Source: Lentihominibacter butyricus
GTDB taxonomy: Bacteria; Bacillota; Clostridia; Peptostreptococcales; Anaerovoracaceae
Direction: 5' to 3'
Assembly: GCF_025567305.1 (NCBI RefSeq)
Contig: NZ_JAOQJP010000013.1
Location: 32,418-96,417, forward strand
DNA length: 64,000 nucleotides
The position numbers were made by a program, and so were the translations under genes. This document shows, one piece after another, positions 28,601-39,600 of this stretch (its first letter is position 1; every line of letters begins with the position of its first letter). The notes under the pieces were generated by a model that had not been told where the DNA came from, did not search any database, and saw only the letters and a program-made list of their open reading frames with translations.

Positions 28601-29559
28601 CCGAAGTCAAGCTGAGAGGCGCACAGAACCTCGAGCAGATAAGAGCCGAGCGAGACTGTGTGATGTACGTGTCGGGATCGGTCGCAGCTGATTTCGGCAT
28701 GGTGAACATGGCTGCGTATGCGGCGTCGAACCTGCTCGTCAGGAACATGTGCATGCGGGATACGTCAGGAAAGCTGCGCTACATAGGTTTCAGCGGCTGG
28801 AACGGTACAGGGATGAACCTGAAGAAGAGCAGAGACGAGATGAAGGATTTCATAAGCAGTTTCAACACTGACAGGAACGGGTTCCTACAGGGCTTCACGC
28901 CTGAGGAGGGGATCGACATCATCGACAGCGTGATAAACAGCGATACGGACATCTGCCTTGCGGGGATAGATCCGGGGGCACCGTCGTTCGCATACATGTC
29001 CGATGACGAGTTCGCGGAAGTTCCGGAGATCACTGTAAAGGATGCAGCGTCTGCGGAGAAGGCCAAGGCGTGCGTCGACAGAGTCGTGCCGCAGCTGAGC
29101 AGGGACACTGTCATCAGGATAGTGCCGGACGCGAAGGCGGCCGGAGCTGGAGACTATGAAGCAACGCTGAAGGCTCTCTGGGAAAATGCACTGGGAGTGC
29201 CGGACATCTCGGTCGATGACAATATCTTCGATCTGGGAGGCACGTCGCTCACGGTATTCAGGCTGGTGGCAGATATAAAGGAGCAGCTGTCTGCGGAGCT
29301 GAGGCCTGTGGACATCATGACGTATTCGACGGTCAGAGAGCTGGCAGACTTTATGCGAAAGAACAGCGAAGATAAGTCTGCAACAGGCGGAGCCGCGTCA
29401 GCCGGCATCGGCACAGGCGCGGGAGCTCGCGGCGAAGGAGCCGCATCGAAGCAGGGAGCTTCAGCATGCACAGCAGGCATGCCGGGCGGAACGACCGGCA
29501 GTACAGCCGGCACCGCGGCAAAGAAACGAAAGATAAGAAAAGACAGAAGGAAGGTCTGA
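25690..29559 (+). CDS. Adenylation-ketoreductase-carrier protein
   Basis: 1289 residues. Adenylation domain (about 130-620) with LFTSGSTGAPKG near 285, TWAPNFAYPM-type core (here SWAPNFAYPM) and GREKELIIINGLNYN. This is the acyl-ligase type found in PKS loading proteins such as PksJ; no amino-acid-type FDxS motif. A KR follows: structural half about 690-815, NADPH loop IAGGFGGIG near 830, Ser in YVSGSVA and Tyr/Asn in AAYAASN near 1008. Then a carrier with Ser1186 in LGGTSLTV. A-KR-carrier order is known from cereulide- and valinomycin-type synthetases, where a keto acid is loaded and reduced to a hydroxy acid. The last 60 residues are low-complexity Gly/Ala/Ser ending in a basic tail. Confidence 0.9.
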   Translation: MEKTVIKDSFIKNGVRYFVSDRSIPFEEIPSELKDGGSLTQVRVPSLADTDRAEGFVFSSDICAKLQRELAQAGVTGAEIGVSFRNTSGGFLKAAGARAAEDCVLESDEDAVVYGGDIDWSQRIAATLSELLMMRKSSTQKIIYIDEERERESTYGEMCENALRIAAGMAKEGIGKRDIVIFQIDDRKLFIESFWACMLRGAVAVPVDVPDGYMSESVGSQKLMQICRAFGRSVMLTGPEHTGEVADFIEQNSLESRAIDAQTLYQNEMLREIPEPLPADEACIYLFTSGSTGAPKGVGLSQDNVFARTLGEIQMYGLTEKVSDFNWMNLTHAAGLIWSHIRDVYLDAFQVQADTSVILRDPLRLPAYMHRFVSTTSWAPNFAYPMVAEAMDDGTDYGWDLSHATNVYAGGEMNVSRSLRLFLKKLKKYGFPERGLKPSFGMTETTSSITYHNSFSLETTSDDDRYVPVGEPMPGTMMRIADSDGNVLKKGQTGQLQVRGDQIITSYYGDPQVNARSFTEDGFLITGDLAYIDGNRAVITGREKELIIINGLNYNIQDIEAIADDADGVRAGNTAVISVMENGRESVILFFTPQDEELLRENMRLSLKTLIRKIKSEIQIKGGITADHIIPVSDEDFPRSDICKKQKSGLRKAYEEGAFTSLLNALEDRNVKFAVELQLSPKAVTMQEDDPAEIDTALYDVTAESFADAYSMILDALKKYADTDPDGQVKKVIFPLRRRRSGIDLIGDAFPAVLKSLALENGVLQLRAVFMDDMDDRSKSLLEQEALAADAYDEVYYENGIRYIRTYRTINAECDDRFSELAGKGSVILIAGGFGGIGCHLTEYLLERYREAGILVLGRRALDGPGRAGIGGQHSDGTLNGTGASEIGRTGSHGLPETITAAMAAGRLCYRQCDITDMQSTAAAVSSGEQELSGRVSAIFDLAARAVPKDEEHTVKYAAQNGDTELYIESSEVKLRGAQNLEQIRAERDCVMYVSGSVAADFGMVNMAAYAASNLLVRNMCMRDTSGKLRYIGFSGWNGTGMNLKKSRDEMKDFISSFNTDRNGFLQGFTPEEGIDIIDSVINSDTDICLAGIDPGAPSFAYMSDDEFAEVPEITVKDAASAEKAKACVDRVVPQLSRDTVIRIVPDAKAAGAGDYEATLKALWENALGVPDISVDDNIFDLGGTSLTVFRLVADIKEQLSAELRPVDIMTYSTVRELADFMRKNSEDKSATGGAASAGIGTGAGARGEGAASKQGASACTAGMPGGTTGSTAGTAAKKRKIRKDRRKV

Positions 29560-31841
29560 TGAACATAATAGAAAAAATATCACGTCTCGACGAGAAGCAG
29601 CGCGAGACACTGCTCGCCAGGATAAAGGCGGACGGCGAGAAGTACGGAGTCTACCCGCTGATGCCCGATCAGAAGACATTTCTGATGCGGCTCGCGGCAG
29701 GCAAGCCGGCTGTAGGCGAGCTCAACCTCAAGTTCATCGTCAAGATGGACGGCATCACGAGAGAGCGCGTCGAAGAGATCATAGATCAGCTGCTTTACAT
29801 GCATGACGTGTTCAGATACAGATTCGTGAAAATAAACGGCGAGGATTTCCAGTACTTCGACAGAGAATCCGGACCGTACATACAGGACGTGGACGAAAGC
29901 ACCATCGACAGCTTTTTCCACTATGGATTCGATTTTGTCAGAGGAGATACCGGAGTGCGGTTCGGCATCATGAAAAACTCAGAGCAGAGCTTCAGCCTGC
30001 TGATATTCATGCACCACATCATCGCGGACGGATTCTCGATAGGCGTAGTGTGCAAGGACATCGTCAGGATACTGAACGGCACGGCGCAGAAGAGCGAGTA
30101 CCAGTACGGCAGCTTCGCATGCGACATGAACCGTCCGGAGATGCAGGAGCGCAGGAGACAGGACATAGAATACTGGTGCGAAAAGCTTCGCGGCACAGAC
30201 AAATTCCTGGATATGCCGACGGACTACAGCAGATCGTGCGACAGGGAAGATGTGGAGGGAACATACGGATTCACCATCGGCGAGGAAGGATACAGGAAGA
30301 TCAGCGACAAGGCAAAGCAGTTGAAATGCAATATGTACAACGTGCTTTCATCGGTGTTTTCCATCGTGATGACGGGAATGTCATCCAGGAAAGACATGGT
30401 CATGGCTATGACCTCGTTCAACAGGAGCGACGAGAAGATCAGCGGCCTGGTCGGTGATTTTGCGGCATTCCTCCCGCTCGTCTACCATCGCAGAGACGAA
30501 ATCAGCATAGACGGGTACATCGTGGAAAACGCGCAGCAGATGCAGGAGGATCTCGGGCACGGAGTGTTCATACCGATGGATATCCAGAGCAGATATCCGT
30601 ACGAATACCTGCAGAACGTGTTCCCGCTCTATCAGGTGATGTTCGCGTTCCACAGCAGCAGCATGCACGGCGGCATGGCGCATGAGGTCGGCGGCGTGAA
30701 GCTTTCCATAGAGGACTACAACATCAGAGACATCGGCAGGATCCTGATGGATCTGATCGTGAGAGCCGACGATACAGGCAGCGGTCTCAACGTGTACATA
30801 TCGTACAATTCCAAGATCTTCGCGCCGGAAACGATCAGAAATATCGCGGACATTTACGCGGAAGCGCTGGAAAGAGCGGTGAGCGGCAGCGATATGAAGA
30901 TCGGCGAACTCACGCTTTCGGGCCGCAGCGTCGGACACGTGAGCGGAGAGATCCCGGAAGGTCTGAGACCTGCGGAGACGGATATCGCAGAAAGCGGCAG
31001 GCTGCATACGGACGGAGCCGATATATGTCTCGTCGACAGCTTCGGCAGACCGGTACCGGCAGGCTTTTACGGCAGAGTGATCGTCGATGAAAACGGTGCG
31101 TGGTATGAGACCGGAAAGACCGGATACATAAATAGCGAAAACAGCCTCGTCATCAGTGAGAGCCGGACTTATTTAATGAAAAAGGGCGGCAGGGTATACG
31201 ATCTGGACGAGCTGCGAGAGATGCTGTCCGGGCAGTATCCGGATGCGGACGTCAGCCTTTCGGCGTACGGCGGCAGGCTCGTTCTCATGTATGATGGCGC
31301 AAAAGCTGCAGGTGACGGTATGCGTGCTCTCATGGAGGATGCGGACATCGTGATGGATACGGAGCGCATGCGCCAGAAGAACACGATAGATTTCGTGTCA
31401 GCCGCGGCGAAAGCCATGGATGAGCTGGAAGCGACGGGCTGCAGCGTGCGGTTCGAGCAGAGAGAATACAATTCGGGCGACATCATCATCAGCGGGACCG
31501 GTGCGGATGAAGCGGCGATCAGAGATATCGCAGAGTACAGCGGCACGGAAAAGCTGGGATTCCGCATCGAAGCAGGCAGCGGACGCGACTGTGCGCTTTA
31601 CATAACGAAAGAAGTCAGCGAGCGTGCGTCAGAAATAAACGATATGTGGATCGACATCACGCAGAACAGCAGCTGCGGGTGCTTCGAGGACTTTTACGAG
31701 AGCGGAGGGCTGAAGATATACGACATGATGCTCGCGCTCAACAGCAGATACGGACTGCATCTGAAGATCTTCGATATGTTCCGCATGGGTACGCCTGCTG
31801 AGATAGCGGACTTTATAGATCAGACTGAAGGTATTTTATAA
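29559..31841 (+). CDS. NRPS condensation protein with degenerate A and carrier remnants
   Basis: 760 residues; ATG overlaps the previous stop (TGATG), implying coupling. Condensation domain (about 30-450) with intact HHIIADG at 152-158. After it comes a region like the C-terminal half of an A domain (about 500-590: SFGRPVPAGFYGRV, WYETGKTGYI, LDELREML) without the ATP-binding front half. The C-terminus folds like a carrier (FEDFYESGGLKIYDM) but the Ser after Gly-Gly is absent. So it can probably condense but neither activate nor carry a substrate. Its partners would be the free carrier (17840) or carriers of neighbouring proteins. Confidence 0.85.
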   Translation: MNIIEKISRLDEKQRETLLARIKADGEKYGVYPLMPDQKTFLMRLAAGKPAVGELNLKFIVKMDGITRERVEEIIDQLLYMHDVFRYRFVKINGEDFQYFDRESGPYIQDVDESTIDSFFHYGFDFVRGDTGVRFGIMKNSEQSFSLLIFMHHIIADGFSIGVVCKDIVRILNGTAQKSEYQYGSFACDMNRPEMQERRRQDIEYWCEKLRGTDKFLDMPTDYSRSCDREDVEGTYGFTIGEEGYRKISDKAKQLKCNMYNVLSSVFSIVMTGMSSRKDMVMAMTSFNRSDEKISGLVGDFAAFLPLVYHRRDEISIDGYIVENAQQMQEDLGHGVFIPMDIQSRYPYEYLQNVFPLYQVMFAFHSSSMHGGMAHEVGGVKLSIEDYNIRDIGRILMDLIVRADDTGSGLNVYISYNSKIFAPETIRNIADIYAEALERAVSGSDMKIGELTLSGRSVGHVSGEIPEGLRPAETDIAESGRLHTDGADICLVDSFGRPVPAGFYGRVIVDENGAWYETGKTGYINSENSLVISESRTYLMKKGGRVYDLDELREMLSGQYPDADVSLSAYGGRLVLMYDGAKAAGDGMRALMEDADIVMDTERMRQKNTIDFVSAAAKAMDELEATGCSVRFEQREYNSGDIIISGTGADEAAIRDIAEYSGTEKLGFRIEAGSGRDCALYITKEVSERASEINDMWIDITQNSSCGCFEDFYESGGLKIYDMMLALNSRYGLHLKIFDMFRMGTPAEIADFIDQTEGIL

Positions 31842-31894
31842 ACAGATATATCGACCGACCGGCGAGACGACAGGCCGGCAGGAAGGAGATAAAC

Positions 31895-32926
31895 ATGGAT
31901 TCAGAAATATTAGTGACGCTGTACGATCAGCTTTACGCGCTGTCTGACGACGAGGGCTTCGAGCTGAACCACATCGGATGGAACAGCTCTTTTGACGGCA
32001 GCGCATATACTACAGAACAGATGTCCGAGTGGAGAGACGAGACGGCGGACAACGTCAGACTGTTCGATCACGGCAGGATACTGGAAGTGGCGTGCGGCAC
32101 GGGAATGATATATTTCCCGCTGTCAGAGGACGCGGACTTCTATTACGGAGTCGATCTTTCTGCCGAGGGCATAAAATTCATAGAAAACCATCTTTCGGAA
32201 AAGCAGAAGGCGATGAGCAGATTCGGGGTGATGGAGGCGAAGGACGTAGATTCCATAGAATACGATGATTTCGACATCGGCTTCATAAACTCCGCGACTC
32301 AGTACATGGGACCTGCGGAGATGTTCGCGGATTATGTGAACAGGCTGATAAGCAGAGTGAGACACGGCGGAAAGGTATACCTCGGAGACATCAAGTCAGC
32401 AGCGCTGCAGGAGATGTTCTACAGGACGATAGAGCTGTGGGGCGGACCGGTGGACGACCTCGGGGAAAAGATAAAGACGAGAGAGAAGAAAGACTTCGAG
32501 TTTTACATCCCGAAAAAGTTCTTTGAAGATCTGGCTGCAGCGAATCCGAGGATAAAGCACATCGAATTCATGATGAAAAAGGGAAAAGCCGAAACGGAGA
32601 TGAACCTTTACAGATACGGCGTGATGATATTCCTGGACGAATACGAAGCACCTGAGTACAGGAAGCTTGAGATGAGCAGCGGTGATCTTGCAGATTTCGC
32701 GAAGCTGCTCGAGGAGAACAGCGATGCCGACTGCCTCGAGATAACAGGATTCACGAGCAGGCTGCACGGAGAGCTGAAGGAAAGGCTCTTTGGAGAAAAG
32801 TGCCCTGAAGAAGCAGTCTTCATCAAAGACGTGTGCGGCATGGCTGAGGAGCGCGGATACAGGACAGTGGCGTCTCCGGCAGAGAACGAATGCTGTGAGC
32901 GTTTCAGCATCAGAGCATGGAGGTAG
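31895..32926 (+). CDS. Free-standing NRPS-type SAM methyltransferase
   Basis: 343 residues, with AAGGAG before the ATG. The N-terminal part GWNSSFDGSAYTTEQMSEW and LEVACGTGMI (64-73) match the methyltransferase domains normally embedded in NRPS A domains. The C-terminal 100 residues are less familiar. It probably N- or C-methylates a carrier-bound intermediate in trans. The PKS already has its own cMT, so this one may act on the amino acid or azoline part. Confidence 0.85.
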   Translation: MDSEILVTLYDQLYALSDDEGFELNHIGWNSSFDGSAYTTEQMSEWRDETADNVRLFDHGRILEVACGTGMIYFPLSEDADFYYGVDLSAEGIKFIENHLSEKQKAMSRFGVMEAKDVDSIEYDDFDIGFINSATQYMGPAEMFADYVNRLISRVRHGGKVYLGDIKSAALQEMFYRTIELWGGPVDDLGEKIKTREKKDFEFYIPKKFFEDLAAANPRIKHIEFMMKKGKAETEMNLYRYGVMIFLDEYEAPEYRKLEMSSGDLADFAKLLEENSDADCLEITGFTSRLHGELKERLFGEKCPEEAVFIKDVCGMAEERGYRTVASPAENECCERFSIRAWR

Positions 32927-32930
32927 CGCG

Positions 32931-33674
32931 ATGGAGATCAGCACACCATATATCAGCTGCTGCCGCGGCATCACGGAGGACGGATACAAGCTCGTGTGCA
33001 TACCTCACGCCGGAGGCAGCGCGAGTGCGTTTTCCAGATGGCAGAAAAGTGCGGGAGAGGATCTCGAGATCTTGCCCGTGCAGCTGCCGGGCAGGGAGGA
33101 ACGCATCTGCGAGGATCTGATGACTGATTTTCCGAAAGCCGTGAGAGAGATAGCCGATGCGGTCGAGCCATATCTGAAAGACGGCAGGTTCTCGCTGTTC
33201 GGGCACAGTCTGGGCGGCACGCTGGCATTCGAGCTGTCCAAGGAGCTGGAGCGGAGAGGGCGGCACGCGCAGACTGTATTCATCGCTTCGACGGACATCG
33301 AGGCCGACAGAGTCATAGTCAGATCGGAGGATCTGGACGACGATGCGTTTTTCGCACGCGTCAGGGACTACGGAGCGATAGATGAAAACAGCGAGATACT
33401 GCAGTATCCCGAGTTCATGGAGATATTTTTCAAGATGCTCAGGGCGGATTTCACGCTGAGCGAGAACTACGAATACGACGGCATCAGGACGGGCGCTGCG
33501 ATCGCGGCGCTGTGCGGCACGGAGGATCCCATGGAGACGATAGAAAGCATGCATTCGTGGGAAAACTGCACCGAGTCGGGAGCCTGCTTCAGAGAGTTCG
33601 AAGGCGGGCATTTTTTCATAGAAGACAATATAGATGAAGTTATCGGATATATCAGAGAGCATATATCCCTTTGA
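32931..33674 (+). CDS. Type II thioesterase
   Basis: 247 residues from ATG 32931, with GGAGG 7 bp upstream. Alpha/beta hydrolase with CIPHAGGSASAF near the N-terminus, the nucleophile in FGHSLGG, and a C-terminal His in GGHFF. This family hydrolyses wrongly primed or stalled groups from carrier domains. Not fused to an NRPS. A second such enzyme is at 40821-41459. Confidence 0.9.
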   Translation: MEISTPYISCCRGITEDGYKLVCIPHAGGSASAFSRWQKSAGEDLEILPVQLPGREERICEDLMTDFPKAVREIADAVEPYLKDGRFSLFGHSLGGTLAFELSKELERRGRHAQTVFIASTDIEADRVIVRSEDLDDDAFFARVRDYGAIDENSEILQYPEFMEIFFKMLRADFTLSENYEYDGIRTGAAIAALCGTEDPMETIESMHSWENCTESGACFREFEGGHFFIEDNIDEVIGYIREHISL

Positions 33675-33691
33675 CATAGAAAGGGTTGGTT

Positions 33692-36600
33692 ATGAACGAA
33701 AAGTTGATCGAGTGGAACGATACGGATATTGAGATCGGGTACAAGGGCAGTCTCGATGTGCTGCTGCATGAGCGTTTCACGGAAAACGCAGAGTGCGTGG
33801 CGGCGAAGGATCAGAGCGGAGTGTTCACATATGCGCAGCTCGAGGCTGCGTCCAACGCGGTGAGCGATATCGTGAGAGCCGCAGAGGACCAGAACGTGTG
33901 CGTCCTGGTCGGAAACAGGGCGGAGCGTCTGGCATACGTGACAGGAATAATAAAGGCGGGCAGGACTTACGTGCCGCTGGGTATGAACACTCCGGTGAAG
34001 AGAAACATGGAGATCGTATCCAATGTAAAGCCGGGCTTCATACTCACCGATGAGGAGAACAGAGCTGACGCGGAGCTGATCGCATCGAAGTGCGGTGTGC
34101 CGGCAGACAAGGTGCTCATACGGACGATGAGCGAGCTGGAAAAGGCAGACTGCGGCTTTACACCGTCAGGAAGAACTGATGACAGCATCGCCTACATCAT
34201 ACACACGTCCGGCTCGAACGGAAAGCCGAAAGGCGTACTTTCACCCGATCTGGGACTGCGAAATCTGTGCTGGTGCTGCAGACTGTACTTTGACATAACT
34301 CCGGATGACAGCACGTGCGCCGTGCACAACTGCAGCTTCGATGCTTCGATCATAGATATGTTCCCGTTCATGATGGCAGGCGCGAAGATACATTTCATCC
34401 CGGACGAGATGAAGGCGGACATCTTTACGTTGAACGGATACATGATCGAAAACGGCATAACCATACAGGAGCTGCCGACTACGCTGTATCATCATTTCAT
34501 CGATCTTGAGAACCCCGTGCTGCACACGCTGATCGCAGGCGGGGAGAAGATGCTCAAATACAGAAAGAAATCATATCAGATATTCAATGCGTACGGCCCG
34601 AGCGAGGCGTCCGTGTATTCGACGATCATAAAGCTCGACGGCGAGTACGACGACATACCGATCGGAAGGCCGATATACAACACGAAGGTGCTGATCCTCA
34701 GGGAAGACGGCACGATCGCGGACATCGGCGAGGAAGGCGAGATCTGCGTGACGGGCGTGCATCTGGCGAAGGGATATCTCAACGAGCCGGAGCAGCAGGC
34801 GAAGGCGTTCGTTCCGTCAGTGCTCGATCCGGACAAGATCATGTACAAGACGGGAGACGTCGGCATGTGGACAGAGGAAGGTTATATCCTGTGCTCGGGA
34901 AGAAAGGATTTTCAGATCAAGCACAGAGGCTTCAGGATAGAGCTTGACGAGATAAGGCATCATCTGATGGAAATGCCGGAGATCGCGGACTGCGCGGTGC
35001 TTTACCACAAGAGGGAGACCGGCGGATACATCGCATGCTTTTACGTACCGGCGGACGGCGGAGAGATAGGCAGAGAACGCCTGAGATCGTACAGCCTGGA
35101 GTTCCTGCCTGAGTACATGGTGCCGGGCAAGTGGCTGTGTGTCAGCGAGATACCGGTGACTGCGAACCATAAGATCGACAGGAGAGCGCTGGAGGTCATG
35201 CTCGACAAGGAAAGAAGCAGCGCGCCGGCAGGTGCAGGGGCTGGTGAGAACGTCACGGCAGGAGCCGCAGGCGGCGAAGCGGGCGGTGCCGCTGGCGCCG
35301 GAAACGGTGGGAACAGCGGAAGCACTGCGGGCAGCATCGAAAGCAAAGTCAGGAGCATCTGGGCGGAAGTGCTTGATGTGGATCCCGATTTCGGAACTGA
35401 CGAGACGTTCAACGGGCTCGGCGGTCATTCGATAATGAGCCTTGTGATGCTAAAGAAGATAAAAGAAGAATTCGGAGTGAACATCTCGTTCATAGACTTC
35501 CAGAAGAAGAACAGCTTCGGTGATCTGCTTGCGATGATAAGAGCAGAAGCGGGACCGGCTGCACAGGCGGCAGGAAACGGCAGAGAAGCAGGAGGTGCCG
35601 GCGGTGCAGGAAACGGTGGAAATGCTGCGGGCAGCATCGAAAGCAAAGTCAGGAGCATCTGGGCGGAAGTGCTCGACGTGGATCCTGATTTCGGAGCTGA
35701 CGAGACATTCAACGAGCTCGGCGGCCACTCGATAATGAGCCTTGTGATGCTGAAGAAGATAAAAGAAGAATTCGGAGTGAACATCTCGTTCATAGACTTC
35801 CAGAAGAAGAACAGCTTCGGCGACCTGCTCGCGATGATAAGAGCAGAAGTGGAGCCGGCGGAGACGTGCAGCTTTGCAAGCGACAGAGAGCACAGATTCG
35901 ACGACTTCCCGCTCACAGGCATGCAGCAGGCATATTACTTCGGACGTATGGACAACATGCACCTCGGTACGACGCCTACGCACCTTTACATAGAAGTAGA
36001 CATCAAGGACTTCGACAAGGCGAAATTCGTGAGAGTCCTCAACAGGATCACAGAAGCCCACGATGCGCTCAGACTCAGAGTTTCCGACGAGGGAACACAG
36101 AGGATCGTGCCGCAGCAGATCATAACGGAAGACATGATAACGTTCGCAGACGCTTCACAGCTCGACGAAGAAGGAAAGCAGCGCACGATCGTGGCTGCGA
36201 GAAAAGTGATAAACAGCATAGATATAGATTACACGGACAGCCCGCTGGCGAGAGTCACGGTGGTGCTGACCGGAGACGACAGCGCCAGAGTCGGACTGTA
36301 CCTCGACGGCTTCGTGGCAGACGGCTGGAGCCAGGACATACTGCTCCGCGATTTCGACGCGCTGTGGAAAGACGAAACGCAGCAGCTTGCGGAGGAGAAG
36401 TACCTGTTCAGAGACTACGTCAACTTCGTGAACAGTCTCAAGACGGGCGAGGCTTATGAAAAGGCCAGGGATTTCTGGATGGAAAGGCTGCCGGAGCTTC
36501 CGGGAGTGCCGGAGCTTCCGCTGAAAAAGGCGGCAGACGACATCTGCGATCCGTCCATAAAGAACCTCGACAGATACATGGGGATGGACGAGTGGAACGC

Positions 36601-39600
36601 TTTCGAGAAGAAGTGCAAAGTGCACGGTATCACGACGTCGAACGCTATGATGACGGTGTTCGGCAGGGTGCTCGCGAGATGGAGCAGACAGAACCGATTC
36701 GTGATAAACATCCCGATGATAAAGAGATTCTTCGAACAGGCGGATTTTGAGGACACATTCGGCATCTGCACGGACTTCATCATATTCGACATGAAGTACG
36801 ACCGCACGCTCGGATTCGGGCAGGAGGCGCACAGGAACCAGGAACACATGGAGCAGTTGATCGGCAACAGCCTGTTCAGCGGCATGGATGTGATCCGCGA
36901 GATGTCGAAGCAGAGAGGGACGCTGGGCAACGCTACACCTGTGGTGTTCACGAGCCTTGTGGACGTGCCGGAGCACAGCTACGAATACGTGAAAAAGGTA
37001 TTTTTCCAGACTCATACGAGTCAGGTGTGGATAGACGCCATCGTGCTGAAAAGCGGCGGCAGGATCCAGTTCAGCTGGGACTATGTGGCTGATCTTTTCG
37101 AGGATCACACTGTGAACGCCATGATAGACACGCTCGTATCCGAGATACGCAGGCTGGCGCTCCACGATGACGCGTGGGATAACACGGCGATCGAGCCTGT
37201 CAGCGCTTTCCCTGTCGATCTGGATTCGGCTGCAGGACCTGTGACGGAAGTGGAGTACAGACCGCTGGCGGAGATGCTGCTCGACAGCTTTGCTGCACAC
37301 GGGGAAAATGTCGCAGTGATATCGTGCGGCAGAGAATACACTTATAACGAGCTGCTCGGCAGATCGTACGAGATCGCGGCGAAGCTGCAGGAGTTCGGCC
37401 TCAGACAGGGCGGCAGAGCGGTGATCCTGATGGACAAGTGCTTCGATCAGGTCGCATCCGTGATAGGAACGGTGCTCTGCGGAGCGGCATACGTGCCTCT
37501 CGATACACAGAACACGTCGTCGAGGATCGCGTACTGCTTCGAGCAGACTGAGGCGGCTGCGATACTGACTGACCACCAGATGCTTGCGACATATCCTGAG
37601 ATAAAGGATACGTGTATCGTAGTGGATACCGGCGAAATGACGCCGGGTGAAGTGCCGGGCAAAAATGGATTCGTGAGACCTGAATACAGCCTGGACGACC
37701 TTTACGGGATCATTTACACATCAGGCTCGACGGGTATGCCGAAAGGCGTTATGCTCCATCAGGCGGGACTGATAAACTGTATGGCTTTCACCAGGAAACT
37801 GCTGCATCTGACAGAGACTGACAGGATGATATCGCTCACGAACCTGTGCCACGATATGTCGATATACGATATATTCGGCATACTGGCGGAGGGCGCTGCT
37901 GTCGTGCTGCCTGACAAGGACAAGACGAAGGATCCGGACAACTGGCTCAAAATAACCAGAGATCACAAGGTGACGCTCTGGAACTCAGTGCCGGCTATCA
38001 CTGAAATGATGCTGACGGCGGCGGACTATTCCGGCGATGCCGACATAACATCGCTCAGAGTGATACTGATGGGCGGCGAAAAGCTGAAAAAGAGCATACC
38101 AACGAGACTCAGGAAACTGAATCCGGAGATAGAGATATACAATGTAGGCGGACCTACCGAGGCGACGATCTGGTCGATATACCACAAATATCAGGAGGAA
38201 GACCAGAAGCGAGACAGGATCCCGCAGGGCAGAGGCGTGGATAACGTGAAATACTTTGTGATGAACGACGATCTGCAGCTTTGCCCGTGCGACGTGCAGG
38301 GACTGATGTACACGGAGGGCATCAATGTCAGTCGTGGATACCTGAAGGAAGAGGAAAAGACGAAGCAGGTGTTCATAACGAACCCGTACACGGGAAATCT
38401 GATGTACAATACGGGCGATCTCGGCAAATACCTTCCGAACGGTGAGATAGATATCCTCGGCAGGAACGACGATCAGATCAAGATAAACGGCAAGCGTATC
38501 GAACTCGGCGAGATAGAGACATGCTGTCTGCGCGTCGATAAGGTGAGCTCGGCTGTCGCGGTGTATTCCGAGGAGGCCGGCATGATCGCGCTGTTCTACG
38601 CGGCAGGCGAGGGCTTTGACGAGAAAGCGCTCAGAGAAGAGCTGGAAAAGCAGCTGCCTGAATACATGCTGCCTGCAGTTTACACGCGGGTGAGCGAGAT
38701 GCCGGTGACATCGAACGGCAAGATCGACAGGAAAAAGCTGGCTTCGCAGATCGACACCGAGGCGCTGATGGCAGAAAAGGCGACATCTGACAGACCGCTG
38801 AACCGCATCGAATCGGCGCTGATGGAGATATACAGAGACAACCTGAACCGTTCGGATATCACAGCCGGCGACAATTTCTTCAGAGCCGGCGGAGATTCGC
38901 TCAAGGCGATAAAGCTGCTCCACGAGATCACCGAGAAAGTCGATCCGAACGTGCAGCTCACCGATATATTCAGGTTCCCGACCGTGGAAAAGCTCGCGGA
39001 GCATATAGGCGAGGGTGCGGAAGTCATCGTCGAGGCGAGACACAATGAGATCAGCGACAGGATGGATCTTTCACTGATCCAGAAGGGCATGTGGTTCCAG
39101 GCAAAGGCTGCGCAGATGCAGCATTCGTCGGAGATATTCATGCTGGCGGGAAGCTTCACGATCGACAGCGGCAGCTTCGATCACAGGCGCATGGAAACTG
39201 CGGTGAACAGGCTGATAAGCAGCAATCCGGAGCTCAGGACGAGGATCTTCGAGGAAAACTACGAGCCGTATCTGAGATATGAAGAACCGTTTGAGTACGA
39301 GGTACAGCATGTGAAAACGGATGCGGGTATTGATGATGTCAGGGCAGAGCTCGAGGAAACGGTGAGAAAAGAGGCGTACAGCTTCGACAGCTTCCCGCTG
39401 TTCTCATTCCGCTCGGCGGAGACTGCCGACGGAAAGGCTGTAGTCGCGTTCGGCATACATCACATAATTTCCGACGCGCATTCGGTGAAGCTGCTGCTCG
39501 ACGAGCTCGAGGGCTATTATACGGAAAGCGGCAGCGCGGCTGGAATGCCGGGAGAGTCGGGAGTGCCGGGCAAAGGCGCTGCAGCTGATGCGGCTGATGT

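Noticed and set aside
36155..37576. 473-codon open frame antisense to the NRPS
   Set aside because: Same kind of shadow; no domain, Arg/His/Val-rich, fully inside the Cy and A2 coding region.
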